64,000 bases of DNA from Morganella psychrotolerans (GTDB lineage Bacteria; Pseudomonadota; Gammaproteobacteria; Enterobacterales; Enterobacteriaceae), in assembly GCF_001676055.1 (NCBI RefSeq), contig NZ_LZEX01000003.1:78669-142668 (forward strand), in the 5' to 3' direction. The notes beneath the pieces are model-generated. The model ran no database searches, was not told the origin of the DNA, and saw only the letters and a list, made by a program, of their open reading frames with translations. The translations under genes were made by a program, and so were the position numbers. Each line of letters begins with the position of its first letter. Position 1 is the first letter of the stretch. This document shows, one piece after another, positions 52,605 to 59,693 of the stretch.

Positions 52605-53027
52605 ATGATCACGTTATTTTCGGCTGTAACGTCTACCCCAGGGTGGCTACTGTTTTTAATCTGTCTGGCGATAGTCTACACCGCGATAATCACGATGACC
52701 GCCAAAGGAGTAAAGTCAAAAGTCTCTACAATAGGGTTGTGTTTCCTAGCGGGGTATTTCCTGTCATTCATTGTGGCGAGTGCAGCAATGAAGACACAGC
52801 AGTCAGTAGTAACCTCCATCGTTAAGCGGGTGCCGTTACCTGCTTTCCCCATCGCAGACGGCGAGTCTGGCGAACTGAGGTCTGAGTACCTTGAGGCTAT
52901 TGCAACGGCTTCGTTGTTCAACGAGCCGATGCCAACCAAGCGGATGATGGACGCACAGGAAAGGGCGGAAGCACTGGTGCAAGAGCAGAACGAAAGGCTG
53001 ATTCGGATCATCAATGGTAAAGGCTAA
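52605..53027 (+). CDS. small inner-membrane protein, 140 aa
   Basis: Two N-terminal transmembrane helices (~10-31 and ~44-64) followed by a soluble helical C-terminal domain (QERAEALVQEQNERLIRI). ATG after AGCGAGGAAAC. Unknown function. Confidence 0.65.
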   Translation: MITLFSAVTSTPGWLLFLICLAIVYTAIITMTAKGVKSKVSTIGLCFLAGYFLSFIVASAAMKTQQSVVTSIVKRVPLPAFPIADGESGELRSEYLEAIATASLFNEPMPTKRMMDAQERAEALVQEQNERLIRIINGKG

Positions 53028-53044
53028 GCCCTCTATTTTCAGAC

Positions 53045-53069
53045 GCTCACTTCGGTGGGCATTTTTTTG
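53045..53069 (+). terminator. terminator hairpin
   Basis: GCTCAC-TTCG-GTGGGC with one wobble pair, then a T7 tract. Confidence 0.5.
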
Positions 53070-53124
53070 CTTGAAGCAAAACCAATCACGAAAGAAATAA
53101 TTCAAAATAATATAGTTTTCACTA

Positions 53125-53153
53125 TTCGTCGGCGGTTGAGGTCATGGTTAACT
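53125..53153 (+). promoter_or_regulatory. plasmid promoter module (TTCGTC-17-TTAACT)
   Basis: TTCGTCGGCGG, 17-bp spacer ending GAGGTCATGG, TTAACT; nearly identical to the 532 copy. Confidence 0.65.
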
Positions 53154-53184
53154 AATTGCATAGAAACCAACAAGGTTGTATGAA

Positions 53185-53607
53185 ATGAACAACGTGAAAA
53201 CAGTAAAAATGTTGAAAGATAACGCCTTCTGTCACGCAGAGTGGATGGACTTTAAAAAAGTCTTAAGCGAGTCACCTTTTGGTGTTTTCCTGGAGTTTAT
53301 AGACCCACGCGATGGTGTGTTGGTTCAGCATCTTTTCCCGTTCTGGTGCAAGCCTCAGAAAACGTATAAGCCGATGGGTAACGTGTTCATGACCCAGTGG
53401 CAGGGATTAACACTGACAATTCCGTCCGACTTCGATTGGTGGATTCAGGCTCAATCCAGCGGCATTGGCATGCGTCGTATCGACCAGAAAGTACAGTTTG
53501 TAAAGCGCGGGGAATATGTGGAGGTAAATCTGAAAGTCGAAATGGCCGCTGTTATCCGCATAAACCCCGAGTTTTCACCCGAGTTCGACGCTGCCACACA
53601 TGCTTAG
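53185..53607 (+). CDS. hypothetical protein, 140 aa
   Basis: ATG 53185 after AAGGTTGTATGA; a TTG at 53176 is upstream in frame. Soluble, beta-rich, aromatic 140-residue protein (FDWWIQAQSSGIGMRRIDQK). Unknown family. Confidence 0.65.
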   Translation: MNNVKTVKMLKDNAFCHAEWMDFKKVLSESPFGVFLEFIDPRDGVLVQHLFPFWCKPQKTYKPMGNVFMTQWQGLTLTIPSDFDWWIQAQSSGIGMRRIDQKVQFVKRGEYVEVNLKVEMAAVIRINPEFSPEFDAATHA

Positions 53608-53652
53608 CGTCTGATCCATGCCGTGGGCACCCCAAACCCACGAATACCCCTC

Positions 53653-53682
53653 AATGCCCATCACCCTCGATGGGCATTTTTT
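53653..53682 (+). terminator. rho-independent terminator
   Basis: AATGCCCATCA-CCC-TCGATGGGCATTTTTT. Confidence 0.7.
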
Positions 53683-53707
53683 ATGAGAAATATCATCAAT
53701 TAAACCC

Positions 53708-53736
53708 TTCGTCAGTGGTCAACATCATGGTTGAAT
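53708..53736 (+). promoter_or_regulatory. plasmid promoter module (TTCGTC-17-TTGAAT)
   Basis: TTCGTCAGTGG, 17 bp, TTGAAT; leader GTCAACAAAACGAATAAC at 53743-53760. Confidence 0.65.
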
Positions 53737-53775
53737 AGAGATGTCAACAAAACGAATAACCCAATAGGATTGAAC

Positions 53776-54333
53776 ATGAACCTGATCAACGCAAACGAGA
53801 AACGTGCCGACAACCACCTCGCATCAGCCATTCGCTATAACGGCAACGTCATGACTGTCCGTGAATGGATTGACGCGCTGATCGCGCAAGGATACAAGCC
53901 TAATGCCAAGGCTGTTCTGAAGGGTAAAGAAGCCAGCCGCATGCAGATGCACCGTTGGGATAACAGCCAGCAAACCGAGCACATGAAGAAGCGTGCGCAA
54001 GCAGGCACCAAAATCGAATGCACGATGTCTCATGACGAAAATGGCAGTTTCTACGACGTAAATAAGTTTGCGTATGATTATGCGGTGATGCAGTGCGGCA
54101 CGCAATGCGCTGAGCCAGAAGACCGCTGCTTCATTATTTTTGCTATTCCTCAGTTACGGCGGGGTGCGGACTATCAACGCTGTGTGGCCGCGTACAAGCC
54201 AGAGATTGCAGAGAGCGAGCAACACGCGCTGAGTGTGCTTCGTAGCGACTTTCCTCCCGCTCGGATCTTGTGGTTCGGTGTGGCAAAAACACAAGAGCAG
54301 GCACTGGCCTTGGCGGAGACTATTGCGGCCTGA
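53776..54333 (+). CDS. hypothetical protein, 185 aa
   Basis: ATG 53776 after AGGATTGAAC, 15 bp past the leader. 185 residues; KVLKGKEASRMQMHRWD-type N-terminal half and a Cys-containing centre (YAVMQCGTQCAEPEDRC). Helical C-terminus. Unknown. Confidence 0.65.
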   Translation: MNLINANEKRADNHLASAIRYNGNVMTVREWIDALIAQGYKPNAKAVLKGKEASRMQMHRWDNSQQTEHMKKRAQAGTKIECTMSHDENGSFYDVNKFAYDYAVMQCGTQCAEPEDRCFIIFAIPQLRRGADYQRCVAAYKPEIAESEQHALSVLRSDFPPARILWFGVAKTQEQALALAETIAA

Positions 54334-54354
54334 CAGAATAGAGTTGATCACCCA

Positions 54355-54387
54355 AGGTCTGTGCTGAAAGGTACAGGCCTTTTTTTC
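54355..54387 (+). terminator. terminator hairpin
   Basis: AGGTCTGT-GCTGAAAGGT-ACAGGCCT then T7; between the 53776 and 54472 genes. Confidence 0.55.
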
Positions 54388-54471
54388 ATCTGCAAAGTGT
54401 CGTCCTTTAATGTGGATTTAAAAAGTGTCTTTTTTAAAATCATCGCCAGTGTACCCTCCTGGAAAATCAAC

Positions 54472-55041
54472 ATGAAAACTGCCTTAATCCTTTCGCTGTT
54501 TTTGCCCGTCTTTGCCTTTGCCAAGCCGCTGTTTATCGGTGATAGCTTGACCCATACCCTAGCCACCAGCGCTATGAAACACATTCCTGTAGACGGCCTT
54601 TACAAGGAGAGTACGGGACTGACCGATCGCAGTTCGGTGAAGTGGAACAATTACGTTCAAACGATGAGCTTTCATGACTATGAGACTGTGGTGATTTCGC
54701 TGGGGGCTAATGACGGCATTGGTGCGAGCCAAGTTACGAACTATCAGGACAAAGCGACCCAGTTTATCCGTCAGATCCAGCAGGACAACCCCAGCGCGTC
54801 GATTATCTGGATATTACCTCCCGTGATGAAGAACCCGGCCACTGAGGCCGCACTGGTGAATACCCGAAAAGCGATCCGGCAAGCGGTAGATGAAACGCAG
54901 GTCGCCTCATTCGACCCTGAGGTCGTTATTGGACGTGAGTTTGCGCTGATCGTGAACAACGTGCAGGTACGGACCAGTGATGGGATTCACTACACAAGCA
55001 AGGGTAGCGATTTGATAATCAGTCACCTGTTGAGCCAGTAG
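54472..55041 (+). CDS. exported SGNH/GDSL-family hydrolase
   Basis: ATG 54472 gives a clean signal peptide (MKTALILSLFLPVFAFAKP, cleavage after AFA); longer in-frame openings are upstream. The mature enzyme has the SGNH blocks: I, FIGDSLTH; III, SLGANDGIG; V, SDGIHYTSKGS, with Ser, Asn, Asp and His positioned for catalysis. 189 residues, compact. It acts in the periplasm on an O-acyl ester, possibly of glycan or lipid; no partner gene points to a substrate. No module copy precedes it, but the preceding hairpin is close. Confidence 0.85.
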   Translation: MKTALILSLFLPVFAFAKPLFIGDSLTHTLATSAMKHIPVDGLYKESTGLTDRSSVKWNNYVQTMSFHDYETVVISLGANDGIGASQVTNYQDKATQFIRQIQQDNPSASIIWILPPVMKNPATEAALVNTRKAIRQAVDETQVASFDPEVVIGREFALIVNNVQVRTSDGIHYTSKGSDLIISHLLSQ

Positions 55042-55093
55042 CTACAGGTCGAAACCGCCTCGAAAGTGGATTAAGTTTTTACCCCTTAAACGC

Positions 55094-55122
55094 TTTGTCA
55101 GTGCTGCACTTATGGGATGATC
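55094..55122 (+). promoter_or_regulatory. divergent promoter module (TTTGTC-17-ATGATC)
   Basis: TTTGTCAGTGC, 17 bp, ATGATC, with CATTATAT just after; before the 55163 micro-ORF. Confidence 0.4.
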
Positions 55123-55162
55123 ATTATATCGAACCAATACTGGTTTAAATGAGGGTTTGTCA

Positions 55163-55255
55163 ATGGGTGCTAATCGCAGCAACCTTCACAAAGAAAGCAT
55201 CCGCGCGCTGCATTACTACCACGGCAAAATGGCGGTAGAGTCCTTCAGGAAATAA
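55163..55255 (+). CDS. possible 30-aa micro-protein
   Basis: ATG after GAGGGTTTGTCA; 30 residues (MGANRSNLHKESIRALHYYH, then GKMAVESFRK). The ALxYYxxKxA element is shared with the 13689 micro-protein, and each follows a module or operon end. Short, so not certain. Confidence 0.4.
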   Translation: MGANRSNLHKESIRALHYYHGKMAVESFRK

Positions 55256-55303
55256 CATTTTAAACTCGGTACTTTGTTTTTCAAAATAATCTCCTTTTTG
55301 TTA

Positions 55304-55332
55304 TTCGTCAGTGGCTTAGGTCGTGTTTTACT
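55304..55332 (+). promoter_or_regulatory. plasmid promoter module (TTCGTC-17-TTTACT)
   Basis: TTCGTCAGTGG, 17 bp, TTTACT; leader-like GTAAACAAAACAACG at 55339, T-tract upstream. Confidence 0.65.
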
Positions 55333-55377
55333 GGTTAGGTAAACAAAACAACGATACCAATAAAAAAGAGGTTCCTC

Positions 55378-55876
55378 ATGTCAGCTTCTCCAGAATGCAT
55401 ACAGTGTTATTTCGTTTCCTACAAGCGTGATGCGCAGATCCCTTGGGTCATCAGTGAAGAACGTAAAAAAAAAGACCTTTAGCTCTTTAGAACGCAGCAT
55501 TACCTTTGGCCTGAATCGTACTGATGGCGTAAGTGAAGCAGGTAAGTTCCTCCGTAAGTTCAAGCCACAACATCCCTATATACAGCAATTAGATGCGCTG
55601 TTGGCATCTGAGGCACCGAATGAGCAGGAACTGACCGCATTGCGTGACGAAATCAACGCGATGGAGTGGACGCCTGAAGAGCTTCTGGCTGAGCTTGTGG
55701 AAGACGGTGCGGTTTCAATTGTCATGAACAGCGTGTTTTACCGTGAGAACGGATTCTTTCATACAGAAGTCTCTGCCGCAGTAAGCCTTCCTGACGGGAT
55801 TGAGCCGATGGAATTGAGCGGTGAGATGGTGATTGAGCAGATATACGACGAGAAGAATGTTCAATTTATGTATTAG
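55378..55876 (+). pseudogene. hypothetical protein gene with frame break at A9
   Basis: ATG 55378 with AAGAGGTTCCTC starts SASPECIQCYFVSYKRDAQI and runs to an A9 run at 55465-55473, stopping just after. One A fewer continues KKKTFSSLERSITFGLNRTD to 55876. The restored protein is ~165 residues, with Cys pair CIQC at the start and an acidic C-terminal domain. Same type of single-A excess as in rep. Family unknown. Confidence 0.6.
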
Positions 55877-55885
55877 TAATTAGCC

Positions 55886-55914
55886 GTTCGGTCTGATTGC
55901 AGGCCGAACTTTTA
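55886..55914 (+). terminator. hairpin
   Basis: GTTCGGTCTG-ATTG-CAGGCCGAAC followed by TTTTAT. Confidence 0.55.
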
Positions 55915-55934
55915 TCACAACGAGGAAACCCGTT

Positions 55935-56360
55935 ATGAACCAGCTGAAAATTGACAAGCAGAAAGGGCTGTACGTTTTGACCAAAGGCCTTGGCGTTTTC
56001 CCGGTCGGAATTGACCTGTTAGCAAAGCGTGCAAAAGCGGTAGCGCAGTGGATGGGTATTGCCGAACCGAAGAGCGAAGAAGGCACCCCTGAGCACTATA
56101 CCGAGTGCATGGCAATGATGGATAAAGGGCAGTTGCATGCTAAGCGCACAGGGTTGAAATGTACCGGTAATCTCAATGCTCAGCTGGTGGGTTATGAAGG
56201 CGAGCGTGTCTCTGTGGTCGATAGTGCGGGACAACACCGCAGTTTCTGGGTTGCTCGCACGTTGGGCTGGATGCCGGGGCATTTAGAAATTGAGTTCGAC
56301 AACGGAGAAGATGGCGCGCTGGCAAGTGAAATTTACCAATCCGTGACTTTGGTCGCTTAA
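55935..56360 (+). CDS. hypothetical protein, 141 aa
   Basis: ATG after ACGAGGAAACCCGTT. 141 residues; N-terminal KQKGLYVLTKGLGVFPVG, helical centre, beta-rich C-terminal half (LVGYEGERVSVVDSAG). No family recognised. Followed by the methyltransferase unit. Confidence 0.65.
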   Translation: MNQLKIDKQKGLYVLTKGLGVFPVGIDLLAKRAKAVAQWMGIAEPKSEEGTPEHYTECMAMMDKGQLHAKRTGLKCTGNLNAQLVGYEGERVSVVDSAGQHRSFWVARTLGWMPGHLEIEFDNGEDGALASEIYQSVTLVA

Positions 56361-56423
56361 GTATCTTCAGGCCGTCAGCGTGGGGCTGGTGGCTTTAATC
56401 AATTCAATATATTGGGGTAAGAA

Positions 56424-57200
56424 ATGCAAGTATCGAACGATGTCCTCGCAGTCCTGTCACAAGCGCGTGTTGATGGGCATAAGCTGTTCTTGGAAGGTCA
56501 GCTGGATCGCAGTCTGTATACTCGCACCAACAAGGTGCTGGAAGCGGCTGGTGGTAAGTGGAACCGCAAGGAAAAAGCCCATATTTTTGACGGCAGTGCG
56601 GAAGGGCGTATCGACGACATTATTCTGAGTGGGTCGATTGTTGTACCGAAGGACGACTTTAACTTTTTCCCAACCCCGGAAAAAATCATCAATGCTATGG
56701 TCGCCAGTGCCGATATTCAGGATGGGGATCGTGTTTTGGAGCCGTCCTGCGGTGATGGGCGCATCGTTAAAGCGGTGGCTAAAGCTGCCAACAATCTCAA
56801 CATTGTGGCCGTCGAGCTGGATGACAATCATGTTGCTGCATTGAAAGCGGATCCCAACTTTGTTGCTACCAGTGCAGAGCTGATTAATAGTGATTTTCTC
56901 GCCTATAAACCGGATGAGAAATTTGACGTCATCATCATGAACCCGCCGTTTAAAAACAAGGCCGATATCAAGCACACCAATCATGCGCTGGATATGTTGG
57001 CATCGGGTGGCGTTCATCATGCTGGTGGTCGCCTGCGTGGCATTCTGTCTGCGGGTGTGCTTTTCCGCGAAGATGCCCTGACTACAGCTTTTCGTAAACG
57101 CGTGAAGTTGCTTGGGGGTAATTTCACCGAGCTGGAAGACAAAGCCTTCAAGGAATCCGGCACGTTGGTGAAAACTGTGCTGCTGGAAATCGACCTCTGA
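56424..57200 (+). CDS. N6-adenine-type SAM-dependent DNA methyltransferase
   Basis: 258 residues. N-terminal ~75 residues with a DNA-binding-like fold; motif I VLEPSCGDGRIVKAV (~106-120); catalytic IIMNPPFK (NPPF, ~173-180); C-terminal LLGGNFTELEDKAFKESGT. This matches plasmid-borne class I DNA methyltransferases, likely N6-adenine. An insertion GGVHHAGG just after NPPF-ALDMLAS looks like a short duplication (GGTGGC/GGTGGT). No cognate nuclease. Ends just before the element-2 border. Confidence 0.85.
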   Translation: MQVSNDVLAVLSQARVDGHKLFLEGQLDRSLYTRTNKVLEAAGGKWNRKEKAHIFDGSAEGRIDDIILSGSIVVPKDDFNFFPTPEKIINAMVASADIQDGDRVLEPSCGDGRIVKAVAKAANNLNIVAVELDDNHVAALKADPNFVATSAELINSDFLAYKPDEKFDVIIMNPPFKNKADIKHTNHALDMLASGGVHHAGGRLRGILSAGVLFREDALTTAFRKRVKLLGGNFTELEDKAFKESGTLVKTVLLEIDL

Positions 57201-57211
57201 TAGCCAGAATC

Positions 57212-57237
57212 AAGCCGCCTACGGGCGGTTTTTTTTG
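57212..57237 (+). terminator. rho-independent terminator
   Basis: AAGCCGCC-TAC-GGGCGGTTTTTTTT after the methyltransferase. Confidence 0.75.
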
Positions 57238-57262
57238 TCAGTGACGTCAGCGGGGTGATACT
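57234..57262 (+). promoter_or_regulatory. orphan plasmid promoter module at element-2 edge
   Basis: TTTGTCAGTGACG, 17 bp, GATACT, but no module-type gene follows: within ~10-30 bp the AT-rich element begins, and its first gene is on the other strand. Confidence 0.6.
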
Positions 57263-57490
57263 AAGAAAACCCCAAAATTCGGGGGAATACGCCATCCAAA
57301 ATAGGGTGCTGAAAATAGCGCAGGGGTAAAGATGAAGCTGTCGGTAGACAATAATTATAAATAGTTCGTTACATGTAACTGTAGCTAACCTTATGTTTTA
57401 TATAACTTTGTTTAAGGTTACACTTTTGGATGTTTTTAACTATCTCAAAAGTAACCTTAATTTGAAATTATTACCATTAAATTCAGGCAA

Positions 57491-57895
57491 TTAGCTGTAT
57501 ATTAGTTGCGTTACATTGTTATTGTCCGCACGAGCATTGCTCAGAGCCATGTTTTTTCGTATTAACGTAGCATTTTGTGATTGAACTTTAGCGAGCATAG
57601 CTTTCAATTCTGCCACCTCAGACCGCAACTCTCGATTGCGGTCTTTGTATTTATTAAGTTCAGTTTGTTTGGCATCACGTTGCTGTCGAATGTCTTTGTT
57701 TACACCGCCTTTAATACGCTCTAATAGTTCAGGGCAATCACGGTGAATCAATGCTCGACTTACACCTGCTTCTTCGGCAACGGCAGCGACACTCATTTTA
57801 CGTTTATGAGAAACAGTATTTGGACGACCTTTTTCGATTCGAACAATGGCAAGTCGAACCGCTTTATGTGTCGCTTTTTCTTTCTGGTTAGACAT
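57491..57895 (-). CDS. ginD/TnpC-like HTH coiled-coil protein
   Basis: 134 residues: N-terminal helix-turn-helix (MSVAAVAEEAGVSRALIHRD) and C-terminal coiled coil (KYKDRNRELRSEVAELKAML). Same architecture as 28998-29402. Last gene of the ginABCD operon, overlapping ginC by 8 bp. Confidence 0.8.
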   Translation of the reverse strand: MSNQKEKATHKAVRLAIVRIEKGRPNTVSHKRKMSVAAVAEEAGVSRALIHRDCPELLERIKGGVNKDIRQQRDAKQTELNKYKDRNRELRSEVAELKAMLAKVQSQNATLIRKNMALSNARADNNNVTQLIYS

Positions 57896-59693
57896 TTATC
57901 ACCTCGATATCCTTTCTCTCGTTAATCTCTTGCTTCATAGCTTCAACATCAATACCCAATGCCACTAGAACCTTTTCACAGCGTTCCATGCCTTTTTTTA
58001 CCGCCGCTCTACCAGCTTCACCAATATCATCCAATTGCATCAGTTTCATTTGCTGCACTAGCATTCCCTCCCAATAAGGCAGGTGTCGCTTATCTACAAT
58101 GCCGCTTTCACAGCTATCAGGCTTACCACACTTACACTCATCATCATTGGTGCACCACCCAATACCTGTTGAGCGAATTGGTATGGAGCTAGAGTATGCC
58201 TTTGCCATAGCACTAAGAGAGCCAAAAGATTTAATTAACTCTTTATCCTCACGGACCTTCATGATGTTTTGAGCTATGTCGCCACCAGTGATAGGCGTGT
58301 CTAGTTCAAACCAATCTTGCTTAATTTCTTCTTCAACCAGATATTTCTCTCGAAGCATTTCTTCAAACAATTCAGCATCCAAAGCATCATTAAAGGCATA
58401 CAAAGTGGTCATGGTAATTGACCAATGTTTAAAGTGATCTTTTAATGCTCTCAAGTCACCTAATTCAGAGTGAACCGCATAATTAGCAAAGGTACGTCTG
58501 AATTGGTGCGCTGATAGGTTCCAATTACTCCCTATCTGTTCACATAAGTTTGGCAACCTAGCGTTAGTCATTGCCACCCCTGACAATAGGTAAATTGCGT
58601 TTCCTTTTCCCAGGTTTTTCGATAGGCAGATGTGGTTTGATATTTCCTCAAGTCGATGTGCTTCCACATGATCGTTGCTTGCTTTCGCTTTTAGTAAATC
58701 ACACTCAAGTTGATCTTGAAGTGGAGCGCTCAAACGGCCAAGAATATCAATCGCTTCCGTGGCTATCCTTGGCGCAATCCACTCAGCTAACCCTGTATGT
58801 GTTTTCTCAGAGACAGTTTCGATGTGGTAGTAAGTGGTGTCACCTTTCGTTTCAGAGCGATACGCATCACGCTTAATGCCTAATATTTCATGGATACGCA
58901 TACCCGTTGTGAGTAACAGCCAGAAGATACAGCTATCTCGCAGTAGCAATGTTTCTCTCTTTTTTGACGATTTCAGAATTTCATCAGCTTTATCTAGGTA
59001 TGATTTAGTAAACTGGCACAGCGGAATTAGCACTTTATTTGGAATAATGGGGGTCTTACCTTTGGTAATGGCTTCCCGATACGCTTCACCAACATACCCT
59101 GCTTGCTCATTAGCGGTTGATTGAGGCCAAGGATGCTCTTTGACAAAATCAAACTCTTTGCAGTGGTAATAAAGGTCTTCTAGAATGCGGAATCTATCCA
59201 CCTTGGTGACTGCTGTCAGTGGTTTAGTCTCGCCTTTTCGTTTTGAGTGCAGGGTATTTACATGCCTAACGTAGGCATTTGAGGTAAAAGCTGTCAGCCC
59301 ATGTGTAACTGTAGTATCTGAACTTAAAACCCACTGAAAATAACTTTTCAACTTGTCCAATGTTTTCACAAGAGTATTAAGAGCTAACCCCTTTTTGAAT
59401 TTGCTCCAGATTACCCACTTTGCCATGCGCTTCATTTGAGTATCATCAATCGTAGAAAAAGTAAGGTTTAATGCACTTGCTATAGTTGCTTTCGTACCTT
59501 TACTAGCAGGAAACACCCATACATCTTCCTCAAATCGAGATAGCGTTTGGTATTCACCATTGGCGAGTTTAATGTAGGTCACGATACCCGTTAGAGAGCC
59601 ATCAATGACTTGCTCAAGCGCACTGGTGCTTGGCTTTGGACATTGCTGAATTGCAAACTCAGCTTGTGTGAGTATTAACTCAATTGAACTCAT
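57888..59693 (-). CDS. ginC-like tyrosine recombinase
   Basis: 601 residues. Catalytic residues visible: Arg in TGMRIHEILG, HQFRRTFANY, and FKHWSITMTTLYAF with the nucleophile Tyr. C-terminal Cys cluster (CTNDDECKCGKPDSC). Works with GinA and GinB in excision/integration. Overlaps ginB by 4 bp. Confidence 0.85.
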   Translation of the reverse strand: MSSIELILTQAEFAIQQCPKPSTSALEQVIDGSLTGIVTYIKLANGEYQTLSRFEEDVWVFPASKGTKATIASALNLTFSTIDDTQMKRMAKWVIWSKFKKGLALNTLVKTLDKLKSYFQWVLSSDTTVTHGLTAFTSNAYVRHVNTLHSKRKGETKPLTAVTKVDRFRILEDLYYHCKEFDFVKEHPWPQSTANEQAGYVGEAYREAITKGKTPIIPNKVLIPLCQFTKSYLDKADEILKSSKKRETLLLRDSCIFWLLLTTGMRIHEILGIKRDAYRSETKGDTTYYHIETVSEKTHTGLAEWIAPRIATEAIDILGRLSAPLQDQLECDLLKAKASNDHVEAHRLEEISNHICLSKNLGKGNAIYLLSGVAMTNARLPNLCEQIGSNWNLSAHQFRRTFANYAVHSELGDLRALKDHFKHWSITMTTLYAFNDALDAELFEEMLREKYLVEEEIKQDWFELDTPITGGDIAQNIMKVREDKELIKSFGSLSAMAKAYSSSIPIRSTGIGWCTNDDECKCGKPDSCESGIVDKRHLPYWEGMLVQQMKLMQLDDIGEAGRAAVKKGMERCEKVLVALGIDVEAMKQEINERKDIEVINV

